The notes below the pieces were generated by a model, which saw only the letters and a list, made by a program, of their open reading frames with translations, was not told the DNA's origin and searched no databases. A stretch of DNA of 54,155 nucleotides from JAQUCI01 sp964553255 (GTDB lineage Bacteria; Bacillota_I; Bacilli_A; Erysipelotrichales; Erysipelotrichaceae), in assembly GCA_964553255.1 (NCBI GenBank), contig CAZKJS010000006.1, positions 1 through 54,155 on the forward strand, in the 5' to 3' direction. The translations under genes were made by a program, and so were the position numbers. Below, piece after piece: positions 40,990-50,276 of the stretch (the stretch's first letter is position 1; the number at the start of each line of letters is the position of its first letter).

Positions 40990-41564
40990 AAACTGGTGTA
41001 TATGTAGGAAGCTTTGATCCAGTTCATAAAGGACACATGAAGATGGTCAAGCAGTTACTTAATCGTAATATTGTCAATCAAGTTGTTATGGTTGCGACAA
41101 CAGATTATTGGGATAAAAAGCTTTCAGCATCTCTGTCTGATCGCTTAGCGATGCTTTCAGTGTATCAATCAAAACGTATTATCATCGATAATGAACATAA
41201 TCACTTACAATATACTTATCAAGTGTTATCATCTCTTAAAGAAAAACACCCCTCATGGGATCTATATTTGATCATTGGGGATGATCTTTTAGTCTCTTTT
41301 GATAAGTGGCAAAATTTAGATGAACTATTACAATTTAAGGTTATTATCATTGATCGCATGGCAGTAGATGTCAATGCGTATCTTAAACTCTTACCAAAAG
41401 CGGAGCAATTTATCAAAGCTAAACATTTTGATAAACTGGCGATATCATCAAGTCAGATCAGAGCAATGATCAATATGAATCGTGAGGATGAACTTAAAAA
41501 ATATCTTGATCCTGGAGTGCTTAATTATATAAAAGATAATAGGTTATATCACAATGATCAGTAA
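40986..41564 (+). CDS. nadD: Nicotinate-nucleotide adenylyltransferase
   Basis: It adenylates nicotinate mononucleotide to deamido-NAD. The nucleotidyltransferase motifs are GSFDPVHKGHMKM at the N-terminus and ISSSQIRAMI near the end (family ISSTxIR). 192 residues. Its start overlaps pncB and its end overlaps nrtR by 11 bases, so translation is probably coupled. nadE, the next step, is not in the window. Confidence 0.95.
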   Translation: MKTGVYVGSFDPVHKGHMKMVKQLLNRNIVNQVVMVATTDYWDKKLSASLSDRLAMLSVYQSKRIIIDNEHNHLQYTYQVLSSLKEKHPSWDLYLIIGDDLLVSFDKWQNLDELLQFKVIIIDRMAVDVNAYLKLLPKAEQFIKAKHFDKLAISSSQIRAMINMNREDELKKYLDPGVLNYIKDNRLYHNDQ

Positions 41565-42384
41565 AAATAGCAATCACGATGAAATTGATTTTTTAAAGTC
41601 ATATGATCCAACCCTTTATGACAAATTATCGTTAACTACTGATATATTAGTTTTTGGTATTAGTAACAGTATCAATCCTAATTATCGTAAACTACCAGAG
41701 AAAAAATTTAGTATCTTACTAGTAAAAAGAAAAACACATCCCTTTAAAGATAAATGGTGTTTACCAGGGGGGTTTCTTCAGATTGACGAAGAATTGACAA
41801 ACGCGCCTAAACGCGTTTTAGCTAAGGAAACAAACTTACATGATGTATATCTTGAACAATTGTATACTTTTGGTGCTGTTAATCGTGATCCGCGTTTAAG
41901 AGTTGTTAATGTTGCTTATATGGCATTGATCGATAAAGATCAACTTAAAGATGAACTTTTAGCCGATACGGCTTGGTTTAATGTTAACCAGATACAAAAG
42001 GGGAATGAGATAGAGATCATTTTGAAGAATGAAATTAATGAAATATGCTTTAAGCTAATTAAAACTAATGATGATATCAATGATCCTTTAAGCTATCAAA
42101 TTGTAGAAAATGAGTTGTTGGCTTTTGATAATCCATTAGTTATCTTTTTTGGTTTATTAAGAATTCGTAACAAGATAAACTATACCGATATTGTCTTTAA
42201 TATGATGCCTAAATACTTTACGCTTAAAGAATTACAGAATGTGTATGAAGTAATACTAGGTAGAAAATTACTTGATCCAGCCTTTAGACGGATAATCAAA
42301 GATAAGGTTGTACAAACAGAATTTGTTAGAAGTGGTGGTGGTCATCGACCGTCACTCTTATATCGTTATAAAGATACAACTTAA
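41554..42384 (+). CDS. nrtR: NrtR-type Nudix-related transcription regulator of NAD metabolism
   Basis: The 276-residue protein joins an N-terminal Nudix domain (about 28-165) to a C-terminal winged-helix domain (about 200-275; KYFTLKELQNVYEVILGRKLLDPAFRRIIKDK). The Nudix box is WCLPGGF...E79...R87-V-L-A-K91-E92. Two catalytic Glu of the REUxEE motif are Val88 and Lys91, so hydrolysis should be lost. In characterised NrtR proteins the domain senses ADP-ribose or related NAD products and DNA binding is released. As last gene of the NAD operon it probably feeds back on it via the repeats at 38875-38901 (inference). Confidence 0.9.
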   Translation: MISKNSNHDEIDFLKSYDPTLYDKLSLTTDILVFGISNSINPNYRKLPEKKFSILLVKRKTHPFKDKWCLPGGFLQIDEELTNAPKRVLAKETNLHDVYLEQLYTFGAVNRDPRLRVVNVAYMALIDKDQLKDELLADTAWFNVNQIQKGNEIEIILKNEINEICFKLIKTNDDINDPLSYQIVENELLAFDNPLVIFFGLLRIRNKINYTDIVFNMMPKYFTLKELQNVYEVILGRKLLDPAFRRIIKDKVVQTEFVRSGGGHRPSLLYRYKDTT

Positions 42385-42392
42385 CTTAAGGC

Positions 42393-42421
42393 TTTTATCT
42401 AACGTTAGTCTTTGTTATAAT
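42393..42421 (+). promoter_or_regulatory. Promoter of lepA
   Basis: Extended -10 TGT-TATAAT (42413-42421) with a weak -35 TTTTAT at 42393-42398. A perfect palindrome CTAACGTTAG (42399-42408) lies in the spacer. Confidence 0.55.
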
Positions 42422-42443
42422 TACTATGCTTTAGGAGGTTATC

Positions 42444-44246
42444 ATGGATCAAAAAAATATTAGAAATTTCTCCATCATCGCCCATATTGATCATGGTAAG
42501 TCAACTTTGGCGGATCGTATCTTGGAAATGACTGGTACTGTTAGCAAAAGAGAGATGATGGCGCAGATACTAGACACTTTAGAGTTGGAAAGAGAAAGAG
42601 GAATTACCATTAAGCTTAATGCCGTCCAACTGCAGTATAAGGCATTAGATGGTCAAACATATACCCTTCATTTGATCGATACTCCAGGTCATGTGGATTT
42701 TACTTATGAAGTATCACGTTCATTAGCGGCTTGTGAAGGAGCGGTTTTAGTTGTAGATGCAGCGCAAGGTATTGAAGCGCAAACGTTAGCTAACGTTTAC
42801 TTGGCACTGGATAATAATCTTGAGATCATTCCAGTGATAAATAAGATCGATCTACCAAGTGCTGAACCCGAAAGAGTGATCAGGGAGATCGAAGATGTGA
42901 TTGGATTACCTGCTCATGATGCACCCTTAATATCTGCTAAAAATGGCATCAACATACAAGATGTATTAGAGGCAATAATAGCTAAAGTACCAGCACCATC
43001 TGGAAAGGTGGATAATCCACTACAAGCATTGGTGTTTGATTCATATTATGATGCTTATCGCGGCGTCATTGCTTATGTTAGGATCAAAGAGGGTAAAGTT
43101 GCAGTTGGTGATGAGATTAAATTGATGGCAACTGATAAGATATATCAAGTGGTTGAACTTGGTGTTCGCAATGTGATTGATATCAAGAAGGAAGAACTTG
43201 TTTGTGGTGAAGTAGGATGGATAGCAGCAAGTATTAAATCGATTAAAGATGTTCGAGTTGGTGATACGATAACGGCAGTGAATAAACCAGCAAAAGAACC
43301 ACTAATAGGATATCGACAAATCAATTCGATGGTATATTGTGGACTATATCCTGTTGATGCTCAAAGATATACAGATTTAAGAGAAGCACTTGAGCGTTTA
43401 CAACTCAATGATGCTTCCTTACATTTTGAACCAGAGTCATCACAAGCTTTAGGTTTTGGTTTTAGATGTGGCTTTTTAGGCTTGTTACATATGGATGTTG
43501 TACAAGAAAGATTAGAGCGAGAATATAATCTAAACCTGATCGCAACCGCTCCAAGTGTCATTTATCATGTTTATATGACTGATGGCACTATGATAAAAGT
43601 TGATAATCCAGCAATGATGCCACCAACAACAAAGATCGATCATATTGAAGAACCAATGGTTAAAGCAACGGTGATGGTTCCTTCAAACTATGTCGGTGCC
43701 GTAATGGAACTAAGCAATAAAAAGCGTGGAATTTACAAGGATATGACTTATATCGATGATAATAGAGTAGCATTAGTTTATGAACTACCTTTAGCTGAGA
43801 TCATTTATGATTATTTTGATCGTTTAAAATCATCAACGAAAGGGTATGCTTCTTTAGACTATGAACTTATTGGTTATCATAAAGATGACCTGATAAAACT
43901 TGATATTCTTTTAAACAGCGAAGTCATTGATGCATTATCGGTGATAGTTCATCGTGAACAAGCTTATAGCCGTGGTAGTAACATCACTCGCAAATTAAAG
44001 GATCTTTTACCTAAGCAACAATTTGAAATACCAGTTCAAGCAGCTATTGGTAGTAAGATAATTGCTCGTACTAACATCAAATCACTACGAAAAGATGTTT
44101 TATCAAAATGCTATGGTGGTGACATTTCACGTAAAAAGAAATTGCTTGAGAAGCAAAAAGAAGGAAAGAAACGCATGAAATCTGTTGGTAGTGTTGAAAT
44201 ACCCCAGGAAGCGTTCATGGCTGTCTTAGCGCGTGATGAAGACTAA
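42444..44246 (+). CDS. lepA: Elongation factor 4 (LepA)
   Basis: This 600-residue translational GTPase acts on stalled or maturing ribosomes. G1 AHIDHGKST, G3 DTPGHVDF and G4 NKID are present. LepA-specific regions include GFRCGFLGLLHMDVVQERLEREYNL and the C-terminal QAAIGSKIIARTNIKSLRKDVLSKCYGGDISRKKKLLEKQKEGKKRMK. AGGAGGT precedes the ATG. It is a single gene with its own promoter and terminator. Confidence 0.97.
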   Translation: MDQKNIRNFSIIAHIDHGKSTLADRILEMTGTVSKREMMAQILDTLELERERGITIKLNAVQLQYKALDGQTYTLHLIDTPGHVDFTYEVSRSLAACEGAVLVVDAAQGIEAQTLANVYLALDNNLEIIPVINKIDLPSAEPERVIREIEDVIGLPAHDAPLISAKNGINIQDVLEAIIAKVPAPSGKVDNPLQALVFDSYYDAYRGVIAYVRIKEGKVAVGDEIKLMATDKIYQVVELGVRNVIDIKKEELVCGEVGWIAASIKSIKDVRVGDTITAVNKPAKEPLIGYRQINSMVYCGLYPVDAQRYTDLREALERLQLNDASLHFEPESSQALGFGFRCGFLGLLHMDVVQERLEREYNLNLIATAPSVIYHVYMTDGTMIKVDNPAMMPPTTKIDHIEEPMVKATVMVPSNYVGAVMELSNKKRGIYKDMTYIDDNRVALVYELPLAEIIYDYFDRLKSSTKGYASLDYELIGYHKDDLIKLDILLNSEVIDALSVIVHREQAYSRGSNITRKLKDLLPKQQFEIPVQAAIGSKIIARTNIKSLRKDVLSKCYGGDISRKKKLLEKQKEGKKRMKSVGSVEIPQEAFMAVLARDED

Positions 44247-44270
44247 AGATTGTCATCTGACAATCTTTTT
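44245..44270 (+). terminator. Terminator of lepA
   Basis: Stem AAAGATTGTC/GACAATCTTT with loop ATCT, then T. It overlaps the stop codon. Confidence 0.83.
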
Positions 44271-44295
44271 ACCTGAGTAAAGTAAGGGAGATATT

Positions 44296-44583
44296 ATGGA
44301 TGAACTATGTTTAAAAATCCAAGAGTTAAGAAAAAGTCGGGGTTGGTTAGAGTCGGATACCGATGCGATATTGGCTAAATCAATAATCATTGAAGCAGCT
44401 GAGCTTTTGGAATGTTATCAATGGAACGAGAGTGAAGTTGATCTTATGGCAATCAAAAGCGAAATCGCCGATGTTTTACTTTATGCGATTTCATTATGTA
44501 TGCATTATGGTTGGGACTATAAAGAAGTAGTATTAAGTAAATTTCCTGATATAGAAAAGCGTTATCCAGCCGTTAATGAGTAA
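44296..44583 (+). CDS. MazG-like nucleotide pyrophosphohydrolase
   Basis: This 95-residue all-alpha NTP-PPase has IIIEAAELLECYQWN (ExxE with Trp) and SEIADVLLYAISLC (ExxD), the paired metal-binding motifs of single-domain MazG proteins. It probably hydrolyses a non-canonical or excess NTP. AAGGGAG before ATG. It overlaps hemW by 8 bases. Confidence 0.88.
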   Translation: MDELCLKIQELRKSRGWLESDTDAILAKSIIIEAAELLECYQWNESEVDLMAIKSEIADVLLYAISLCMHYGWDYKEVVLSKFPDIEKRYPAVNE

Positions 44584-45658
44584 AGCACTTTACGTACATA
44601 TTCCTTTTTGTCAATCGATTTGTTCTTATTGTGATTTTTGTCGTTTTGGCTATGATCAAGATTTAGCCGATCGCTACCTTAAAGCTTTAAATAAAGAGCT
44701 GATCACAAAAGTTAAAAATAAGAATTTAGAAACAATTTATATTGGAGGCGGAACACCTACTGCACTTAACCTTGATCAACTAAGGTTTTTACTTACTTGT
44801 TTAAAAGACTATGCATTGAACGTTAAAGAATATACTATTGAAATCAATCCAGAAACTATGTCTTTTACGAAATTCGATCTTTTAGCTGAATTTGGTATCA
44901 ATCGGGTAAGTATTGGTGTACAGACTTTAAATGAGCAATTATTAAAATACCTTAATCGTAAACATGATACTGATTCAGTTTTTAAGTCTATTGATTATTT
45001 TCATCAAAGCGGAATTACAAATATTTCTGTGGATCTCATTTATGGATTACCAAATCAAAGCATCAAAGATTGGCAAGAAACTGTTAATGGTATTGTAAAA
45101 GCAAACATCAAGCATGTTTCTCTCTACAATCTCACTATTGAAAAAAATGCTTTGTTTGGGCGTAAAAACATTAGGAAACTTGATGAAGAAATATGCGATG
45201 AGATGTACTTTTGGGCTATCAAAACGCTTGAAAGTGAAGGTTTTCACCAGTATGAGATCAGTAATTTTGCCAAGATTGGATATCAAAGTCAACACAACTT
45301 AACTTATTGGCAATATCAAGATTTTTATGGTATTGGTGTTAGCGCCGCTGGAAAACAACAGAATTATCGCTATACCAACACCTTAAACATTAATGATTAT
45401 CTTCATGGAACATGTGCGATTGAAAAAATTGAGTTAAAGCCAAAAGACTATTTATTTGAAAAAATGATGATGGGATTGAGAATAAAAGAAGGGATTATAT
45501 TGAATGATGATGAGTTTAACAGTATAATTGAAATGTATAGACAAAGCGTAGATGACCTAATAAAAAAAGACTTGATAAAACTTGATAACAATAAGTTAAA
45601 AGCAACGGATAAGGGTTACTTTATCATCAATGATATATTGGTTGATCTGTTACCATAG
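44576..45658 (+). CDS. hemW: HemW-like radical SAM protein
   Basis: The 360-residue protein has the radical SAM CxxxCxxC cluster near the N-terminus (PFCQSICSYCDFCR), the GGGTPTALN SAM-binding loop, VSIGVQTLNEQLLKYLNRKHD and a C-terminal HemW/HemN_C domain. HemW is a heme chaperone that lacks the coproporphyrinogen oxidase activity of HemN. At this length and with this Cys motif HemW is the better call. No heme genes are nearby. Confidence 0.92.
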   Translation: MSKALYVHIPFCQSICSYCDFCRFGYDQDLADRYLKALNKELITKVKNKNLETIYIGGGTPTALNLDQLRFLLTCLKDYALNVKEYTIEINPETMSFTKFDLLAEFGINRVSIGVQTLNEQLLKYLNRKHDTDSVFKSIDYFHQSGITNISVDLIYGLPNQSIKDWQETVNGIVKANIKHVSLYNLTIEKNALFGRKNIRKLDEEICDEMYFWAIKTLESEGFHQYEISNFAKIGYQSQHNLTYWQYQDFYGIGVSAAGKQQNYRYTNTLNINDYLHGTCAIEKIELKPKDYLFEKMMMGLRIKEGIILNDDEFNSIIEMYRQSVDDLIKKDLIKLDNNKLKATDKGYFIINDILVDLLP

Positions 45659-45689
45659 GTAACTATCATATGTAAAAAGGAGAGAAGCT

Positions 45690-47102
45690 ATGAACAAAAC
45701 GTATCATCAACAAGTGCATACAATTTTCAAAGAAGTGTTTGCACAACAAAGCGCAAACATCATCAAGGCATGTGAACTGGGATTTGCTTCAGTACAAAGT
45801 GGTAAGAAGTTTTATGTTTTAGGAACCGGGCATTCACACATGATGCCTGAAGAATTCTTTGCTCGTTTAAAAGGAACAGATTTCTTTACTCCCATTATCA
45901 TGCCAGAATTTATGCTTCATCAGTTTCCACACAAATCAACGGTCATTGAACGTTTAGCACCATATGCTGATATCGTATTAAGCTTATATCCTATCAGTGA
46001 AGGTGATACCATGATGTTAGTTTCAAACTCTGGTCGAAATGGTTTACTAGTTGAGCTAGCGATCAAAACCAAGCAAGCTAACGCTAATTTAATAACTTGT
46101 GTAAATCATAAACAAGCTAAAGTTATTACTAGTCGTCATAGTTCAGGTAAAAACATGGCTGATTTCGCTGATGTTGTCATCGACAACTGCGGTGTATTTG
46201 GTGATGCGCTTCATGAAATCGCCGAAGAGTTAAAAGTTGGCTCAACATCAAATATGGTAACTATTCTAATTGCGCAAATGATGAATGCTATAATGATCAA
46301 TTTACAAAAAGGTAAACCAGAATCCAATAAGAGCGTATTAGAACGCTTTGAAACATACTTTTTTGAAGCATTTGATCAAACGTTAACACAAAGTGATAAT
46401 GTACAGAAGTCAGCTCAATTAGTTTTTGAAGCAGTACAACGTGAGTCAAAATTCTTTGTGTATGGTGGTGGACACTCTCATTTAGTTACTGAAGAGTTGT
46501 ACAGTCGTGCTGGTGGTGTGCCATATATTAGTCCAATTCTAGAAGATGAGATCATGGTTCATATGAGCTACAATAAATCTAACTTGATGGAAACATCAAA
46601 AGAATATGCCCATATCCTTATGAAGAAGTATGGATTTAAAGCTAATGATCTTATCTTGATCGCATCAAATTCAGGTAAAGGTAAACTCACTGTCGAGCTA
46701 GCCAGAATTGCCAAAGATGCAGGACTTAAGGTTATTGCTTTGACTAATGTACGTCAGGCGAAAACAGCTGTTTCTGATCATGAGAGTGGTCAATTATTAG
46801 CTCAAATCGCGGATGTTGTGATTGATAATTGCGCACCGGTTAATGATGCAGCCTTTATGATTCAAGATCGTGTTTGCTGTCCATTATCTTCTTCACTCGC
46901 CTTATACTTAGCACAGTCATTGATTGTAGATTTATGTTATGTGATGATCGCTAATGGTATAATGCCACCGATAGCGATTAGTGCAAATGTAGAGGATCCT
47001 AAAACGGATCGTCAAAAAGAACTAAAAGAAGTTAGTCGTTTAGCTAGAATTAAATATGCATCTAATTATATCTATCAAGGACCGAAAGTAAAACTTGGTT
47101 AA
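45690..47102 (+). CDS. Tandem SIS-domain phosphosugar-binding protein
   Basis: The 470-residue protein consists of two similar halves (about 1-235 and 236-470). Each half opens with a long helix and then has a SIS domain: FYVLGTGHSHMMPEEFFAR and FFVYGGGHSHLVTEELYSR; MLVSNSGRNGLLVELA and ILIASNSGKGKLTVELA; FADVVIDNCG and IADVVIDNCA. Single-domain homologues (about 240 aa, COG4821 type) normally act as dimers, so this is a fused duplication. It likely binds or isomerises a phosphosugar; the substrate is unknown. GGAGAG before the ATG. A strong terminator follows. Confidence 0.88.
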   Translation: MNKTYHQQVHTIFKEVFAQQSANIIKACELGFASVQSGKKFYVLGTGHSHMMPEEFFARLKGTDFFTPIIMPEFMLHQFPHKSTVIERLAPYADIVLSLYPISEGDTMMLVSNSGRNGLLVELAIKTKQANANLITCVNHKQAKVITSRHSSGKNMADFADVVIDNCGVFGDALHEIAEELKVGSTSNMVTILIAQMMNAIMINLQKGKPESNKSVLERFETYFFEAFDQTLTQSDNVQKSAQLVFEAVQRESKFFVYGGGHSHLVTEELYSRAGGVPYISPILEDEIMVHMSYNKSNLMETSKEYAHILMKKYGFKANDLILIASNSGKGKLTVELARIAKDAGLKVIALTNVRQAKTAVSDHESGQLLAQIADVVIDNCAPVNDAAFMIQDRVCCPLSSSLALYLAQSLIVDLCYVMIANGIMPPIAISANVEDPKTDRQKELKEVSRLARIKYASNYIYQGPKVKLG

Positions 47103-47110
47103 CATAATGA

Positions 47111-47143
47111 AAAACAGGTGATCGTATGATCACCTGTTTTTTT
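47111..47143. terminator. Bidirectional terminator after the SIS gene
   Basis: A perfect 13-bp stem (arms AAAACAGGTGATC and GATCACCTGTTTT, loop GTAT) has T-runs on both strands between convergent genes. Confidence 0.9.
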
Positions 47144-48860
47144 ATGATGTTGTTTGCTTGTTTCGCTCTTCTTCAACAAGAATGGTGTAAGCAACTTTAC
47201 CGACTAACGTTTTTGGAAGTGCTTCTTTAAATTCAATCTCATATGGAATAGAATATTTAGCGAGATTCTTCTCACACAAAGCAAAAATCTGTTTCTTTAG
47301 TTTATCACTTGGTGCTACATTTAAATTAGGTACAACAAATGCTTTAGCGACTTGTTTTTTATAAGGATGATCAATACCAATGACAGTTGACATTAAAACA
47401 TCGGGATGTGAATCGATGATATTCTCTATGTGTTGGGGATAGACATTATATCCTGATGATACGATCATTCTTTTTAATCTTTGTTTAAAGTAGACAAAGC
47501 CGTCTTCATCCATATAACCAAGATCACCAGTATGAAGCCATAATAAGCCATCGTCGTGCTTCCTTATTGTTTGATTAGTCTCTTTTTCTTCTTTTAGATA
47601 ACCAACCATGACAGTAGGTCCATTGATAACTATTTCTCCTTCTTCGTTATAGGAGGCCTCTGTTTCTGTGTGCGGTTTGACGATTTTATAATAAGTATCC
47701 GGATAAGGTATACCAATACTACCTTCACGATAGTAATCGATTGGTGTTAGACAACTACCAGTAACACATTCAGTTAAACCATAACCTTCACGTATTTCAA
47801 CATTTGCGTTGTGATCCTTAAAAAAGGCATCAACTTTTCTTTTTAAACTAACAGATAATGAATCACCACCTGAAATAGCACATTTTATACAAGAGAGATC
47901 CATTTTAGCTATTTTTTGGTTCATCATCATTGCTTCATATAAAGTAGGGACACCAGCAATGATGTTGGGTCTATATTTACTTATTAATTTATCAAATGTT
48001 TTAGCACTAAATTGTGGTAAAATGACAGCTTCACCACCAAAACATAAAGCAGTGTGAATGCATATACCTAAACCAAAACCATGGAATATTGGCATTATTG
48101 AAAGCAATTTATCACCAAGTTCAAGATTGCCGCAAGCTTCGATACCTTGAAGTGCTAAGGCATTGAAGTTCAAATTAGATAGGACAATGCCTTTGGGATA
48201 GCCCGTTGTGCCACCACTATAAAGAATAGCCGCATATGCACTACTATCATTATTAGCTTCAATTCCTTTAATTGCATTATCGCTACTATTGATAAGATCT
48301 GACCAATATAAAAGACTTTCACTTGTCGGGTAGTGTTTTATCTTGCGTCCTTTTGTTAAGCTATAGCCAAGCTTTAAATGTAATGGCATCGATGTTTTAA
48401 CTGATACCAATATCGTCTTTTTGACCAAGGAATCACTAATAACGGTACTTATTTTTGGCCACGATAAATCAATGGCAATAACCATTTTACTTTCTGAAAT
48501 ATTTAAGTAGTATTTAATCTCGTTTTCAGCTGAAAGAGGATGAATCATATTGGCGATGGCACCAAGTTTATTTAAGGCATAGAAAGCATAAACAGCTTCG
48601 GGAGTATTAGGCATACAAATAGTAACAACATCATTAACTCTAATCCCTTGTTTATACAAAGCATCAGCTGTTATGTCAATTTGATCGCATAATTGTTTAT
48701 AGGTTATTTGGTTACCATAATAGTTTAAAGCAGTAAGATCAGGATGTTTCTTGACTGTTTCATATAGTTGGCGATAAAGAGAGTGGTTTGGATAATCTAA
48801 ATGTTGGCGCATTTTACCATAGTATTTATACCAAGGTGTTTTAATGTTGTTTGTGATCAT
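47142..48860 (-). CDS. AMP-forming acyl-CoA synthetase
   Basis: This 572-residue ANL-superfamily enzyme has the AMP/phosphate loop LYSGGTTGYPKGIVLSN, motif REGYGLTECVTGSC, LLWLHTGDLGYMDEDGFVYFKQR and the C-terminal catalytic-Lys region LPKTLVGKVAYTIL. It probably activates fatty acids to acyl-CoA or acyl-AMP. It starts two bases after plsC stops, and its AGGAG overlaps the plsC end. The pair suggests uptake of exogenous fatty acid into phospholipid (inference). Confidence 0.92.
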   Translation of the reverse strand: MITNNIKTPWYKYYGKMRQHLDYPNHSLYRQLYETVKKHPDLTALNYYGNQITYKQLCDQIDITADALYKQGIRVNDVVTICMPNTPEAVYAFYALNKLGAIANMIHPLSAENEIKYYLNISESKMVIAIDLSWPKISTVISDSLVKKTILVSVKTSMPLHLKLGYSLTKGRKIKHYPTSESLLYWSDLINSSDNAIKGIEANNDSSAYAAILYSGGTTGYPKGIVLSNLNFNALALQGIEACGNLELGDKLLSIMPIFHGFGLGICIHTALCFGGEAVILPQFSAKTFDKLISKYRPNIIAGVPTLYEAMMMNQKIAKMDLSCIKCAISGGDSLSVSLKRKVDAFFKDHNANVEIREGYGLTECVTGSCLTPIDYYREGSIGIPYPDTYYKIVKPHTETEASYNEEGEIVINGPTVMVGYLKEEKETNQTIRKHDDGLLWLHTGDLGYMDEDGFVYFKQRLKRMIVSSGYNVYPQHIENIIDSHPDVLMSTVIGIDHPYKKQVAKAFVVPNLNVAPSDKLKKQIFALCEKNLAKYSIPYEIEFKEALPKTLVGKVAYTILVEEERNKQTTS

Positions 48861-48862
48861 AT

Positions 48863-49501
48863 TTACTCCTGTACTTTAAGTAATTCAATAATGTTACTTC
48901 TTAATATTTCATTAGCTTCACTTAAGTCAATTGATGAGATATCAAGTGGTTTGGCAAATTGAATGCTCATATCATATTTAAAAGCCCGATAACTACCAAT
49001 AATGCCAAATGGTACAATCAAAGCATTTGTTTTTTTCGCTAAAGCAACGGCTCCATATTTTAAAGGTAATAATAGTTGCTCACTATAATTAATCTTACCT
49101 TCTGGCATGATACCAATAGCTTCTTTTCTTTTTAATAAATGATATGCCACATCCATCGCGTAAGGATCTTTTTGGTCACGATTAACAGGAATTGTTTGGG
49201 CTAATTTAAATAAGCCACCATAAAATGCTTCATGAAGTTCCTTTTTTGCCATAAAATAAACAACTCTTTTAGTTGCGATGCAGACAAATAGGGGATCAAA
49301 AATATGACGATGATTACCAGCAAAGATAATAGGTTTATCAAGTGGGATATTGTCAGCACCAATGATCTTGGGTTGATAAAGTAATTTAAAAAGAGGCATA
49401 AAGATTTTTTTCAGTTTTAGGTAGGATTGACCGTCAAACATTTGATCGATATCACTACTTGGTTTTATATAATTTTCTTTATATAATTTGTCTTTAATCA
49501 T
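48863..49501 (-). CDS. plsC: 1-acyl-glycerol-3-phosphate acyltransferase (PlsC family)
   Basis: The 212-residue LPLAT protein has the HX4D catalytic motif in AGNHRHIFDPLF, the second block FMAKKELHEAFYGG, and the third as IGIMPEGKINYSE (family EGTR varied to EGKI). The fourth is IVPFGIIGSYR. It probably adds the second acyl chain to make phosphatidate. GAGGAATT before the ATG. It is divergent from the two-component operon. Confidence 0.92.
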   Translation of the reverse strand: MIKDKLYKENYIKPSSDIDQMFDGQSYLKLKKIFMPLFKLLYQPKIIGADNIPLDKPIIFAGNHRHIFDPLFVCIATKRVVYFMAKKELHEAFYGGLFKLAQTIPVNRDQKDPYAMDVAYHLLKRKEAIGIMPEGKINYSEQLLLPLKYGAVALAKKTNALIVPFGIIGSYRAFKYDMSIQFAKPLDISSIDLSEANEILRSNIIELLKVQE

Positions 49502-49553
49502 AATTCCTCACTAACAGTATAAATATATGATGTTTTTATAAACTCAAGATAAA

Positions 49554-49582
49554 CTGACACACAACCTTGCTTGTTGTATAAT
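49554..49582 (+). promoter_or_regulatory. Promoter of the two-component operon
   Basis: CTGACA at 49554-49559, 17 bases, TATAAT at 49577-49582. Confidence 0.7.
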
Positions 49583-49601
49583 CAATAAAGGAGTGATAAT
49601 T

Positions 49602-50276
49602 ATGTTTAATATCCTTATTGTTGAAGATGATCGTAATTCAAGAAGACTCATGGAAGTTATATTGGCTAGTAATGGTTATAATCATATCTCAGCCACAAAT
49701 GGAATTGAAGCTTTAAAAATGCTTGATCAATACCACATAGATATGATAATACTTGATGTTATGATGCCTTACATGAATGGATATGACTTAACAAAGGAAC
49801 TTAGAGCAAACAACATAAACATACCAATTTTAATGGTGAGTGCTAAACAATTAATGGAAGATAAGAAACAAGGATTTATTGTAGGTACAGATGATTATAT
49901 GGTCAAACCAGTAGATGAAGAAGAATTGCTGTTGAGAATCAAGGCGCTTTTAAGAAGAGCTAAGATCGTTAATGAACACCAATTAGTAATTGGTGATGTT
50001 ACTCTTGATTATGACTCATTGACAGTAATAAGAGCTGAAGAGCGTCAGATGTTACCACAAAAAGAGTTTTATCTGTTGTATAAACTCTTATCTTATCCAG
50101 AAAAGATATTCACACGAATACAATTAATGGATGAAATATGGGGGATGGATTCAGAGACCAATGATAATACAGTAAATGTTCACATAAACCGTTTACGAAA
50201 ACGCTTTGAAACTTGTGATGCTTTTGAGATAGTAACAATAAGAGGCTTAGGATATAAAGGAGTCAAAAAGCAATGA
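49602..50276 (+). CDS. OmpR/PhoB-family response regulator
   Basis: The 224-residue protein has a receiver domain (ILIVEDDRNSRRLM acidic pair, phospho-Asp in IDMIILDVMMPYMNG, Lys in DDYMVKPVDEEEL). A C-terminal winged helix follows (about 130-222; EFYLLYKLLSYPEKIFTRIQLMDEIWG, VNVHINRLRKRF, IRGLGYKG). AAGGAG lies just before; ATG 49602 is better spaced than the in-frame GTG at 49593. It overlaps the kinase gene by ATGA. The signal is unknown. Confidence 0.95.
   Translation: MFNILIVEDDRNSRRLMEVILASNGYNHISATNGIEALKMLDQYHIDMIILDVMMPYMNGYDLTKELRANNINIPILMVSAKQLMEDKKQGFIVGTDDYMVKPVDEEELLLRIKALLRRAKIVNEHQLVIGDVTLDYDSLTVIRAEERQMLPQKEFYLLYKLLSYPEKIFTRIQLMDEIWGMDSETNDNTVNVHINRLRKRFETCDAFEIVTIRGLGYKGVKKQ

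Noticed and set aside
44576..45658. Coproporphyrinogen III oxidase HemN as the name for this radical SAM protein
   Set aside because: Length, Cys spacing and absence of heme genes fit HemW, the heme chaperone branch, better.
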